The notes beneath the pieces were generated by a model. That model saw nothing but the letters and a program-made list of their open reading frames with translations, did no database searches and was not told where the DNA came from. Positions 9,320 through 17,651 of a stretch of 64,000 bases of DNA are shown here, one piece after another; positions within the stretch are counted from its first letter, which is position 1; every line of letters begins with the position of its first letter. The position numbers and the translations under genes were made by a program. The DNA is taken from assembly GCF_000731985.1 (NCBI RefSeq), contig NZ_JNCS01000003.1, forward strand, positions 124,001 through 188,000, written 5' to 3'. This DNA comes from Natrinema altunense (GTDB lineage: Archaea; Halobacteriota; Halobacteria; Halobacteriales; Natrialbaceae).

Positions 9320-9650
9320 GCGTTCGGTTAAGGAGAATATGTCCCCATAAACTTTCCGCTTAGATCTGTATAAAATAAACAGAGATTCAGACATTCGTCG
9401 ATGTTTGTTGGTTAGTATAGGGAATTATGGGTTGTATGTTTTATATTGAAACCGCAGTACGGCGTCGCGGTAATACCGTTTTACCGACGCTTCGTCCGGA
9501 CACACTGACACTCTCGGCTGTCGATCAGTCAAGTATTACTGCTATCGAACACGTTAGGGGTTTTGGTCCGGTCATCGAGCGCCGACCCGCTCGGAGTCGA
9601 CCGCGTCCGGAACAGCGCGCACACACGACGGTCGTCGACGGCGAGACGAG
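9320..9650. other. Promoter-bearing intergenic region
   Basis: This 331-bp region lies between two minus-strand genes. Positions 9340-9460 are AT-rich and hold the promoter of the beta-helix gene. A second AT patch at about 9438-9455 (TTTTATATTG) looks like a TATA box on either strand, but no gene starts the expected distance from it on the plus strand. Confidence 0.5.
9346..9351 (-). promoter_or_regulatory. TATA-like element of beta-helix gene 2
   Basis: Read on the minus strand this is TTTATG within AAAGTTTATG, 32 nt before the ATG at 9319. Element and spacing match the promoter of the paralogue at 5684. Confidence 0.65.
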
Positions 9651-11114
9651 TCAGATGTGGGTCCTGATCTCGTAGATGTCGACGAGACCACTCGCGACGG
9701 AAAGCACCGCCCAGACTGCGACGCCGACGGCGATGACCGCAAGCAGCGTAACGAGTCCGGTGACGAACGGCTGTAACGCGACGACGGCGGCGGTCATCGC
9801 GACCGTCACGCCGCCGGCCGTCGCGATCGATGTCGCGAGTCGCCGCCAGTGCAAGGCGAGTTCCCGATCGATAAGATAGACGTTGTAACACACCATGAGC
9901 GCGTAACAGAGCGCCGTCGACGTCGCCGCGCCGACGACGCCGATCGCCGGGATCAAGACGAGGTTCAGCCCGAAGTTCAACGCGCCCGTGAGTCCCTTTC
10001 CGACCGCGCGTTCGGTCGCCCGACCCAGGTAATCGAGGCTGTCGTTGGTGATCTTGTCGATCGCCTGAAACAAGACGAAGACGCTGAACACCTGCAGGAC
10101 CGGTGCGGTCCCGGCGTACGCGTCGCCGAAGACGAACCGGACCCCGGGTTCCGCCAGGAGGACGATGCCGGCGACCGCCGGCAGATACACCAAGAGAACG
10201 TACTCGAGCGACTGTTCGTACACCCGAGCGGCGCGCTCGAGTCGGTCGGACGACTTGTGCTCGCCGAACGTCGGTGCGACGGTGAAACCGAGCGAGTCGG
10301 CGGGCGCGATCACGAACGTGGAGATCTGTTTGGCGAGTTCGTAGAAGCCGACCGCGACCGGCGTCAGAAAGAACCCGACCATCAGCGTGTCGACACGCTT
10401 GTACAGCACGTTCGCGCCCTGCGAGGCCGTCAGCGGGAGACTGTACCTGCCGATCCGCGTCGAGAGGCCGGGTTCCGGGGATTCGGTCGCGGGATACGAC
10501 GAGAGGATTCGGTAGAGGAAGTATCCGCCGACGGCGACGGAGACCAGATATCCGGCGACGAAGCCGGCCAGCGCGCCGTACGCGCCGAAGCCGGCGATCA
10601 GGAAGAGCACGATGAAGCCGAGTCGGCCGACGCTCGAGACCGTACTGGTCGCGGCGGTCAGGGTGACTTCGCCAAAGCCCTGGAACGCGATCAGCAGGTA
10701 GCCGTGGGCGACCTTGACGACGATGAAAGCGATGCCGAGCGCCAGCAAGGGCTCTAACCGCGGCTCGCCGTACGCGGCTGCGATCGTGCCGCGAAAGAGG
10801 AAGAACAGGACGCAGACGAGCCCGACGGTGACGACGTTGAACGCGATCGAGGACCGGACGATGTGGCGGATCTGGGTGTCGTCCGTTTCCCGGTACTCCG
10901 TGACGAACCTCGCCATCGACTTCGGGATCCCGAGGGTCCCGAAGAGGGTCGCGATCGAGAAGACCGCGATGGCGAGGAAGATGAGTCCGTACTCGTCGGG
11001 CGAGAGGAACACCCGCGTGAGCAACAGGGTGATGGCCCCTTGCGCGCCGAGTCGAAGCAGTTCAGCGCCGAACGTGGCCTTGACTCCGCGGACGATACGC
11101 TGTGACAGTGACAT
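9651..11114 (-). CDS. Polysaccharide flippase (MATE/MOP superfamily, Wzx-like)
   Basis: The 487-residue product has 12-14 hydrophobic helices distributed along its length. The N-terminal pattern (FGAELLRLGAQGAITLLLTRVFLSPDEYGL) is typical of Wzx/RfbX and archaeal AglR-like lipid-linked oligosaccharide flippases. These move glycan-charged lipid carriers across the membrane for S-layer glycosylation or exopolysaccharide synthesis. It lies 34 nt downstream of the Gfo/Idh/MocA oxidoreductase on the same strand, so the two are probably co-transcribed. The start is the ATG at 11114, giving MSLSQRIVRG. Confidence 0.88.
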   Translation of the reverse strand: MSLSQRIVRGVKATFGAELLRLGAQGAITLLLTRVFLSPDEYGLIFLAIAVFSIATLFGTLGIPKSMARFVTEYRETDDTQIRHIVRSSIAFNVVTVGLVCVLFFLFRGTIAAAYGEPRLEPLLALGIAFIVVKVAHGYLLIAFQGFGEVTLTAATSTVSSVGRLGFIVLFLIAGFGAYGALAGFVAGYLVSVAVGGYFLYRILSSYPATESPEPGLSTRIGRYSLPLTASQGANVLYKRVDTLMVGFFLTPVAVGFYELAKQISTFVIAPADSLGFTVAPTFGEHKSSDRLERAARVYEQSLEYVLLVYLPAVAGIVLLAEPGVRFVFGDAYAGTAPVLQVFSVFVLFQAIDKITNDSLDYLGRATERAVGKGLTGALNFGLNLVLIPAIGVVGAATSTALCYALMVCYNVYLIDRELALHWRRLATSIATAGGVTVAMTAAVVALQPFVTGLVTLLAVIAVGVAVWAVLSVASGLVDIYEIRTHI

Positions 11115-11148
11115 TGGAAGCGAGGAACGGCTGGGCTACCGGGAGTTT

Positions 11149-12306
11149 CTAGAGGTCGGTCGAGACGGACTCGGCGTCGGCGGTCGCCTCGGCCGCGTCG
11201 TCGCCGTCCGCCGCGTCCGCCGTCTCCGTTCCGTCCGCCTCCGGACGGGGCTTTGCGGCGTCGCGAATGGTCTCCATGATACGGATCGTCCACTTCGACT
11301 GCTCGAGGGGCACCGGCACGTCGGCGTCACCTTCGATCGCATCGACGAACCCGTCGAAGATCGCACAGTGGGAGTTCGTCTCCGTCTCCGCCTCCCAGCT
11401 ATCGTCGAGCCGGGAGGTAGCGACCGATTTCGCGTTCTCGAGCGTGCTGGTGACCTGGGCCAGCGAGACGTCGAGGCTCTTCTTCGAGCGGGCGATGACC
11501 GAGGAGGTGTAGTCCTCGTCGACCTCGTAGAGCGACTGATTGATCTCGTCGACCACGAGGGACTTCTCGGAGCCGGTGATCACGTGGAGGCGCTGGGGAA
11601 GCGTTCCCGAGAGCATCGTCACGGTACAGAGCGCGCCGTCCTCGGAGACGTACTGGACTTGCGCCTGATCGTATTCGAAGTCCTCCTCGTAATGGTCCGA
11701 GAGGACGGTCTGTGCGGAGATGTCGTCGTCGCGTTCCGGCCAGCCGCCGATGCCGAGGAGCGAGTAGATCGGGTGTGGCAGTCCCTCCTCGAACTCGCCA
11801 CCGGGTAGTTCGAACACCCACGACCCGCGGTTGACCTGATCGGGCGGCGTCAGTCCCGCATAGAGGGTGTCAACGGACTTGATGTGGCCGAGTTCGCCGT
11901 CGTCGATCAGCTCCCGTGCCGTGCGAACCGCCGGATAGAACAGGTGGTTGTGGATGACCGTCGCGGGCGTGTCGTGCTCGCGGGAAAGCGCCTGCAACTG
12001 CTCGACCTCCTCGGCGGTGACGGTGGCGGGTTTCTCGATGATGACGGCGACGCCGGCTTCGATCGCCTGCCGAGCGATGTCGAAGTGCGTCTGGACCGGC
12101 GTACACACGTGTAGACAGTCGAGTTCGTCGAGCAGTTCGGTGACGTCCGTGACGGCCATCGTCCCGAACTCCCGCGCCCGCTCTCTGGCCAGGTCCTCGT
12201 CGAGGTCACAGACCGCGACCAGTTCCATCTCGGGGTTGTTCCGCGCTCCCGCGAGGTGGGCTCGCGAGACCGTTCCTGCGCCGACGACTGCGGTTCGAAC
12301 GACCAT
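11149..12306 (-). CDS. Gfo/Idh/MocA family oxidoreductase
   Basis: This 385-residue enzyme opens with a Rossmann fold (AVVGAGTVSRAH at about 6-17) and carries the family motif EKPATV near residue 95, whose lysine contacts cofactor and substrate. An α/β substrate domain follows. The last 35 residues are an Ala/Asp/Glu-rich disordered tail. Members oxidise or reduce sugars and inositols with NAD(P), often making amino-sugar or uronic-acid precursors for surface glycans. That fits its flippase partner immediately downstream. The exact substrate cannot be read from the sequence. The start is the ATG at 12306. Confidence 0.88.
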   Translation of the reverse strand: MVVRTAVVGAGTVSRAHLAGARNNPEMELVAVCDLDEDLARERAREFGTMAVTDVTELLDELDCLHVCTPVQTHFDIARQAIEAGVAVIIEKPATVTAEEVEQLQALSREHDTPATVIHNHLFYPAVRTARELIDDGELGHIKSVDTLYAGLTPPDQVNRGSWVFELPGGEFEEGLPHPIYSLLGIGGWPERDDDISAQTVLSDHYEEDFEYDQAQVQYVSEDGALCTVTMLSGTLPQRLHVITGSEKSLVVDEINQSLYEVDEDYTSSVIARSKKSLDVSLAQVTSTLENAKSVATSRLDDSWEAETETNSHCAIFDGFVDAIEGDADVPVPLEQSKWTIRIMETIRDAAKPRPEADGTETADAADGDDAAEATADAESVSTDL

Positions 12307-12870
12307 GAGCGGACGGACAGGACGCCGGTCATTAGTTTTAGTCCGATTACTTCACGAACCCTAACTCGCCCTCGGGACGGCGACCGGGTATGGACCTGCT
12401 ACCGAAACCGAGGGTCGACGCCGTCGATCCCGACCGTTCCCCCGATCCGGAGCCGAAACGAACGGAAAACGGTCCCTCGTCGAGTCGCGACTCGAGGACG
12501 GGTCACTCCGGGGGGTAGGGCTCGGTGGCCAAGGCGGTACGATTCGAAAGACGGCTCCCGCGCCGGGAACAGCTGCTGGCACGCGACTGCTCCGGTATCG
12601 GATGACGGTCGTCGGGAGCCAATCGAACGTACGTAATCGCGTGATAAAAAACCTTCTCGGCGATCCGAGACGAGGGTGGCCGAATCGAGAGCCGGCGGCG
12701 TGCCGCTGGCGTCGAGCGGTGGCCGCGCTGGCCCCAGTACGCAGCACTCGAGCGATGGTGTGTCAGGAACGCAGCGACTCGCCGAACGGGACGACCGTCA
12801 CTCGAGCGGACGGGCTGACGGGAGAGTCATCGCGGGCTCGGGACACGGGAGCGCCGTCACGAACGTCGAG
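12307..12870. other. Intergenic region without recognised gene
   Basis: About 560 bp between the oxidoreductase start and the stop of the membrane-anchored regulator. The promoter of the oxidoreductase should lie near 12330-12345, where AT content rises (TTAGTTTTAGTCC). The only other AT patch is GATAAAAAACC at about 12641-12651. Frames here show no recognisable protein. Confidence 0.45.
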
Positions 12871-13467
12871 TCACTCGATCCGGGACAGTTTGCCGTCGAC
12901 GGTCCGTTCTTGCGAGCGGTTCCAAACGACGTGAGCGACCGAGAGACAGAAGAAGGCGACGACGACGGTGCCAGCGAGACCGAGCATCGGGAGTGTCGAG
13001 AGCAGCGGTGCGCCGAGCGCCGCTGCGCCGAGGAGGGCGGCCCCGACCACGCTGAGGGCGGCGTACCATCGATCCCACCGGTCCTGTCGGTGGCTGTCCG
13101 TATCGAGATACATCATCAGCAGGTCCGCGTTGTCAGCGAGCGAGATCAGGCCCCGGTCCTGGTCGTACTCCACGATGCCGGCGTCGTCCATCTTCGGCAG
13201 ATGGGTCTGATAGAGGGCGACGTAGACGCGTTTCCGCTGATCGGAACTGAGCGCGTTGACCTCGGTATCGTTCTCCCAGGCGGCGATCTGTTCGGCCAGT
13301 TCACCGAGGGTAACCGTTTCGTCGGCGTCGAGCAAGTACGCGAGGACTTCCCGTCGGCGGCGATTCTTTAAGAGTTCGAAAATGACGTCCTTCGAGAGGC
13401 GTTCGTCCTCGTCGGCGTCGGCGACCGAGGCGATCTCGTCGGGTAGCGACGTATCGATCGAGGACAT
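12871..13467 (-). CDS. Membrane-anchored winged-helix protein (DUF7344-like)
   Basis: The 198-residue product starts with an acidic segment. A winged-helix domain follows at about 25-115 (VIFELLKNRRRREVLAYLL, then a segment KRVYVALYQTHLPKMDDAGI typical of haloarchaeal DUF7344 proteins). Two hydrophobic helices at about 132-180 come next, with a short charged tail. The layout suggests a DNA-binding regulator tethered to the membrane, perhaps controlling envelope genes in this region. Its ligand and targets are unknown. The start is the ATG at 13467 (MSSIDTSLPD). Confidence 0.85.
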   Translation of the reverse strand: MSSIDTSLPDEIASVADADEDERLSKDVIFELLKNRRRREVLAYLLDADETVTLGELAEQIAAWENDTEVNALSSDQRKRVYVALYQTHLPKMDDAGIVEYDQDRGLISLADNADLLMMYLDTDSHRQDRWDRWYAALSVVGAALLGAAALGAPLLSTLPMLGLAGTVVVAFFCLSVAHVVWNRSQERTVDGKLSRIE

Positions 13468-14309
13468 TACGACGACCCTCCGGTTGTAGAGACACCATTC
13501 GAGGTCGGCACCGTTCGGACCTGCTCCCCGTCACCGGAGCGTCGTCCCGACGGCGACCGCTGTACGTTCGAACGGCGAGTCGAAATCACGATTGACACAC
13601 CAGGTTGTACACCAACAGAGATACTCTTAAACACGGCCACGTTTCGCACCGTCTGCAAAGGAGGTACGGAACGACTTCTCGACGGCACTCCCGCGGCGCT
13701 CGGCCGCCGCCACGGCGGGCGATTTCGAACGCCCGCGTCGCCGCGCCGTACCTGGCGATTGTGCCCGTATATCGACTGCGTACGAACGGTTGGCTCGGCG
13801 AACGGCCGACGACGAACACGATCCCGGGGACTACGTACTAACACAGCACTGGGTCCGAAGGTTCGAACCAGCCAACCTAAAAGCGAGCGACAGTTCACAA
13901 CCGAACGACGGATTTACGTCATGAATGGGCGATTTATGTCGACAGGTCACAACAACGATCGCCACTATTCATGTAGTATGTGTTCATTGCTCACAGTGGG
14001 TCGAAGCGACCGATCCGTGGTCGTTTCACCCGGACACGACCGATGGGACACGGTCCCGATACGGCCGCCGCTCTGTTTGCTCGAGGCAGCTGGCGGCCGT
14101 ATCGGTCATCTGCCGTTCTCTCTTCGAGCGGTGACGGTCGGCCCTCGCTGTCGCGGGAACGACACCCCGCCGTAACCGGGTATGTAATTCGCCGCGCTCG
14201 CTCGGGCGAACCATCACGCAGACTGACAGCCGGCGGCATCGTAAGTCGGTGTTTCCCGCGAAACCATGTGAACCCCTTACAGTGCCGGCAGGGTTTCCTC
14301 CGGCTACTG
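13468..14309. other. Long intergenic region upstream of TFB
   Basis: This 842-bp region separates the leftward winged-helix gene from the rightward TFB gene. It contains short open frames on both strands, none with haloarchaeal acidic composition or a recognisable motif. An AT patch at about 13618-13632 (ATACTCTTAAACAC) could be a promoter in either direction. It may hold long 5' leaders or an RNA I cannot identify. Confidence 0.4.
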
Positions 14310-15269
14310 ATGACGCGGTCTATCATCGATCAACGCAGCACCGAATCACAGTCGGCGGAGGTCGAGACCGGTCTGTGTCCCGACTGCGAGACCGACACGA
14401 TCATCCACGACCCGGACCGCGGTGAGCAAGTCTGCGAGGAGTGTGGGCTCGTTCTCACCGAGGACCCGATCGACTACGGGCCGGAGTGGCGCGCGTTCAA
14501 CGCACAGGAACACGACGAACTGTCGCGCGTCGGCGCGCCGCTGACCCAGTCGATGCACGATCGCGGGCTCACGACGACCATCGACTGGCGCAACAAGGAC
14601 GCAAACGGTCACTCGATGTCGGCCGACAAACACGGCCAACTCCATCGACTCCGGGTCTGGCAGGAACGCATCCGAACGAAGAACGCGGGCGAACGGAACC
14701 TCAAGTACGCCCTCTCGGAAATCGACCGCATGGTGAGCGCGCTCGGGGTCCCCAAGCCCGTCAAGGAGACCGCGAGCGTCATCTACCGACAGGCGCTCGA
14801 GCAGGACCTCATCCGGGGCCGATCGATCGAAGGCGTCGCGACCAGTGCGCTCTACACCGCGTGTCGAAAGGAGGACATTCCGCGCAGTCTCGAGGAGGTC
14901 ACTTCGGTCGCACGCGTCGAACAACGCGAGATCGGCCGGACCTACCGGTACATCGCGGACGAACTCGACATCAACCTCGAGCCGACGAATCCCAGACAGT
15001 TCGTCCCGCGGTTTTGCTCGGAACTCGACGTGGATACCGATGTCGAGACCAAAGCCATCGAAATCATCGACCGGACGACCGAGCAGGGACTCCACTCGGG
15101 CAAATCACCGACGGGGTTCGCCGCCGCGGCCATCTACGCCGCCGGACTCCTCTGTGACGAGACCATCCCCCAGCGAGCGGTCGCCGAAACCGCCCAGACG
15201 ACGGTCGTCACCGTCCGCAACCGCTATCGGGAGCAACTCGAGGCGATCGATCAACAGCCGGCTACATGA
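14310..15269 (+). CDS. tfb: Transcription initiation factor TFB (TFIIB homologue)
   Basis: The 319-residue protein has the complete TFB layout. An N-terminal zinc ribbon (Cys23, 26, 42, 45) is followed by the B-reader/linker segment (DPIDYGPEWRAF, 52-63) and two cyclin repeats (about 120-205 and 214-305). It recruits RNA polymerase to the TBP-TATA complex. Haloarchaea encode several TFBs with differing promoter preference, so this is one of a set. The ATG at 14310 gives the standard length; the frame continues upstream but without TFB-like sequence. Its 3' end overlaps the convergent small gene by 8 bp. An XPB-like helicase follows on the same strand. Confidence 0.95.
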   Translation: MTRSIIDQRSTESQSAEVETGLCPDCETDTIIHDPDRGEQVCEECGLVLTEDPIDYGPEWRAFNAQEHDELSRVGAPLTQSMHDRGLTTTIDWRNKDANGHSMSADKHGQLHRLRVWQERIRTKNAGERNLKYALSEIDRMVSALGVPKPVKETASVIYRQALEQDLIRGRSIEGVATSALYTACRKEDIPRSLEEVTSVARVEQREIGRTYRYIADELDINLEPTNPRQFVPRFCSELDVDTDVETKAIEIIDRTTEQGLHSGKSPTGFAAAAIYAAGLLCDETIPQRAVAETAQTTVVTVRNRYREQLEAIDQQPAT

Positions 15270-15450
15270 TCGATCGCTCGCCCTCGCTGGTGCTCTCGGT
15301 GTAGAGTCGTTCGTCGGCCAGCGCGTGGAGGTTCGCGTACGGGATGAAGGCGATGAACGTGCCGTCCTCGTCGTAGAGTTCGACGCCGTTCTCGACGTGG
15401 TCGTACCGGTCGCATTCGATCTGTCCTTCGGGAAGGATCGCGCGGTACAT
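15262..15450 (-). CDS. Small acidic conserved-type protein of unknown function
   Basis: This 62-residue frame begins MYRAILPEGQIECDRYDHV at the ATG at 15450. It is acidic and folded-looking, with alternating strand-like segments (GVELYDEDGTFIAFIPYANL). The last 8 bp of its frame (15262-15269) overlap the end of TFB tail to tail. I do not recognise a family. Its placement between TFB and the XPB helicase may be incidental because it is on the opposite strand. The start is chosen because an upstream extension in the same frame lacks acidic composition. Confidence 0.7.
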   Translation of the reverse strand: MYRAILPEGQIECDRYDHVENGVELYDEDGTFIAFIPYANLHALADERLYTESTSEGERSIM

Positions 15451-15552
15451 ACCGGAAGGCAACGCCGTCCAGCCAAATATAGCTATCCTGGTCCGGAGAC
15501 GCTCACCCCGGAAGGACACGCTCGACGCCCCGCCGTCGGCGAGCGAAATCGG

Positions 15553-15558
15553 TTTATC
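15553..15558 (+). promoter_or_regulatory. TATA-like element of the XPB-like helicase
   Basis: TTTATC begins 29 nt before the GTG at 15582, the spacing expected for a leaderless haloarchaeal transcript. It supports the GTG start. Confidence 0.55.
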
Positions 15559-15581
15559 CGCACCGGCGTTACGACTCGCCA

Positions 15582-17492
15582 GTGACCGACGACCGTTCTT
15601 CGACGCCCGCCGACGAGCAGCGAAGCGACCCCACAGCGTCGGGTGACACGGAGCCGATCGACGCCGGCGACGAGCACGAGACGGGCGACGCCGAGTTCAC
15701 GATCGCCGACTTCCACGACGCCAGCCAACGGGAGGGGCGGCCCGTGCTCACCGCCGCGGCCGTCTCCCGTGCGCTCGAGATGCCCCATGAGGAAGCGACC
15801 GAGCGACTCGAGGCCCTCGCCGACAGGGGCGAGCTACAGCGCCACGCCGTCTCGACCGACCCCGTGATCTGGTATCCCAGCGAACTCGAGGATCTGACCG
15901 ACCGCGAGCGGGTCGTCGTCTTTCCGAAGCGACGGGAGATCGTGGTCGACCGCCCCGCACAGTTCACCCGCGCGCAACTCTCGCAGTTCGCCCACCTCGC
16001 GGACGGGAACGGCGAACAGGGCTATCGCTACGTCGTCCGGCCGGAGGACGTCTGGGGGACGCCCCACGACACCTTCGACGAACTCGTGCGGACGATGCGA
16101 CAGGCGCTCGGCCAGCGGTCCGACCAACTCGAGGACTGGGTCGAGAGCCAGTGGGACCGCGCCCACCAGTTCCGGCTGACGACCCACGAGGACGGCTACA
16201 CCGTGCTCGAGGCCCAGAGCCCGGAGATCATGGGGAACGTCGCCCGCCAGAAGTTAGACGAGGAACACGTCCACGCGCCGATCTCCGAGACCGAAGACTG
16301 GGTCCGGGAGGGGGCGGAGGCCGCGATCAAGCGCATCCTCTACGAGGCCGGCTATCCGGTCCAGGACCACCGGGAACTCGAGTCCGGCGAGGAGTTACCG
16401 ATCGATCTACGGGTGTCGCTGCGGGACTACCAGCGGACGTGGGTGGATCGCTTTACCGAGGCCGGCGAGGGCGTCTTCGTCGGCCCGCCGGGCAGCGGGA
16501 AGACGGTGGCCGCGACGGGCGCGATGGCCCACGTCGAGGGCGAGACCCTCGTCCTGGTCCCGAGCCGCGATCTCGCCCAGCAGTGGGCCGACACGATCGT
16601 GGAGTACACCTCGCTCGAGCCCCACCAGATCGGCCAGTACCACGGCGGCCGCAAGGAGGTGCGGCCGGTGACGATCGCCACCTACCAGATCGCGGGGATG
16701 GACCGGCACCGCTCGCTGTTCGACGACCGCGAGTGGGGGCTGGTGATCTTCGACGAGTGCCAGCACGTCCCCTCGGACGTCTACCGGCGAAGCACGCACC
16801 TCCAGTCCAAACACCGGCTCGGGCTGTCGGCCAGCCCGATTCGGGAGGACGACCGCCAGACGGAGATTTTCACCCTCGTCGGACCGCCGATCGGCACCGA
16901 CTGGGAAGCGCTGTTCGACGCGGGCCACGTCGCCGAGCCCGAACTCGAGATCCGGTACGTACCGTGGGGCGACGACGAGCAGGCAAACGCCTACGGTTCG
17001 GCCGACGGCAGGGAAAAGTACCGGATCGCCGCCCGCAATCGGGGCAAGATCGACGAGGTCCGCTACCTGCTGTCGGCCCACCCCGACGCGAAGGCCATCG
17101 TCTTCGTCGACTACTTGGAGCAGGGCCGGGATCTCTCCGAGGCGCTCGACGTGCCCTTCCTCAGCGGCGAGACGCCATACCACGAGCGCCGGCGACTGCT
17201 CGAGGAGTTCCGGCGCGACGAGCGCGACCTGTTGCTCATCTCGCGGGTCGGCGACGAGGGGATCGACCTGCCGACGGCCGATCTGGCGATCGTCGCCTCG
17301 GGACTGGGCGGCTCGCGCCGGCAGGGAACCCAACGCGCCGGCCGGACGATGCGGCCCGCCGGCGGCGCGCTCGTCTACGTCCTCGCGACCCGCGGGACCC
17401 GCGAGGAGGACTTCGCCCGGAAGCAACTCCAGCATCTGGGTCGCAAGGGGATGACGGTCCGCGAGCGGACGGTCGAGCACGACGCGGATTGA
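15582..17492 (+). CDS. XPB/Rad25-like DEAD/DEAH-box helicase
   Basis: This 636-residue protein is a superfamily 2 helicase. It has an N-terminal winged-helix-like segment (about 37-100), a long linker domain, Walker A GPPGSGKTV (301-309), the DECQH box (391-395), an LSASPI motif, and a second RecA domain with the QRAGRTMRP motif VI. Order and motifs match archaeal XPB, the homologue of the TFIIH/nucleotide-excision-repair translocase. The usual archaeal partner nuclease Bax1 is not adjacent; TFB lies upstream and a HerA-like ATPase downstream. The GTG start is supported by the TATA element 29 nt upstream. Confidence 0.88.
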   Translation: MTDDRSSTPADEQRSDPTASGDTEPIDAGDEHETGDAEFTIADFHDASQREGRPVLTAAAVSRALEMPHEEATERLEALADRGELQRHAVSTDPVIWYPSELEDLTDRERVVVFPKRREIVVDRPAQFTRAQLSQFAHLADGNGEQGYRYVVRPEDVWGTPHDTFDELVRTMRQALGQRSDQLEDWVESQWDRAHQFRLTTHEDGYTVLEAQSPEIMGNVARQKLDEEHVHAPISETEDWVREGAEAAIKRILYEAGYPVQDHRELESGEELPIDLRVSLRDYQRTWVDRFTEAGEGVFVGPPGSGKTVAATGAMAHVEGETLVLVPSRDLAQQWADTIVEYTSLEPHQIGQYHGGRKEVRPVTIATYQIAGMDRHRSLFDDREWGLVIFDECQHVPSDVYRRSTHLQSKHRLGLSASPIREDDRQTEIFTLVGPPIGTDWEALFDAGHVAEPELEIRYVPWGDDEQANAYGSADGREKYRIAARNRGKIDEVRYLLSAHPDAKAIVFVDYLEQGRDLSEALDVPFLSGETPYHERRRLLEEFRRDERDLLLISRVGDEGIDLPTADLAIVASGLGGSRRQGTQRAGRTMRPAGGALVYVLATRGTREEDFARKQLQHLGRKGMTVRERTVEHDAD

Positions 17493-17612
17493 TCGAACTC
17501 GAGAACGCCCGTCGGCCGATCCCACTGGGGCACAGGCGGCGTTTGCCGGCCGACATCGACGGCGGAATCGAGGCCAATATTGAAGGTTGCGTGTTCGAAC
17601 TGTACAGATAGT

Positions 17613-17651
17613 ATGAACGAACCGCGCACGACCGGGGTGGTCGATCGGTGA
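17613..17651 (+). CDS. Twelve-codon leader ORF overlapping the HerA-like gene
   Basis: ATG at 17613 opens a frame encoding MNEPRTTGVVDR whose TGA (17649-17651) overlaps the GTG start of the next gene (17648-17650) in a GTGA junction. Terminating ribosomes could reinitiate on the GTG, giving translational coupling. An AT patch (CCAATATTGAAGG at about 17574-17586) lies about 30 nt before this ATG, as expected for a leaderless start. The overlap could be chance, and no peptide function is implied. Confidence 0.35.
   Translation: MNEPRTTGVVDR

Noticed and set aside
10714-11808. Plus-strand frame across the flippase and oxidoreductase genes
   Set aside because: It overlaps two well-supported minus-strand genes of known families and is Arg/Ser/Val-rich without motifs.
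13759-14175. Plus-strand frame of 138 codons before TFB
   Set aside because: It lacks acidic composition and a convincing promoter, and overlaps other open frames. The sequence reads as non-coding.
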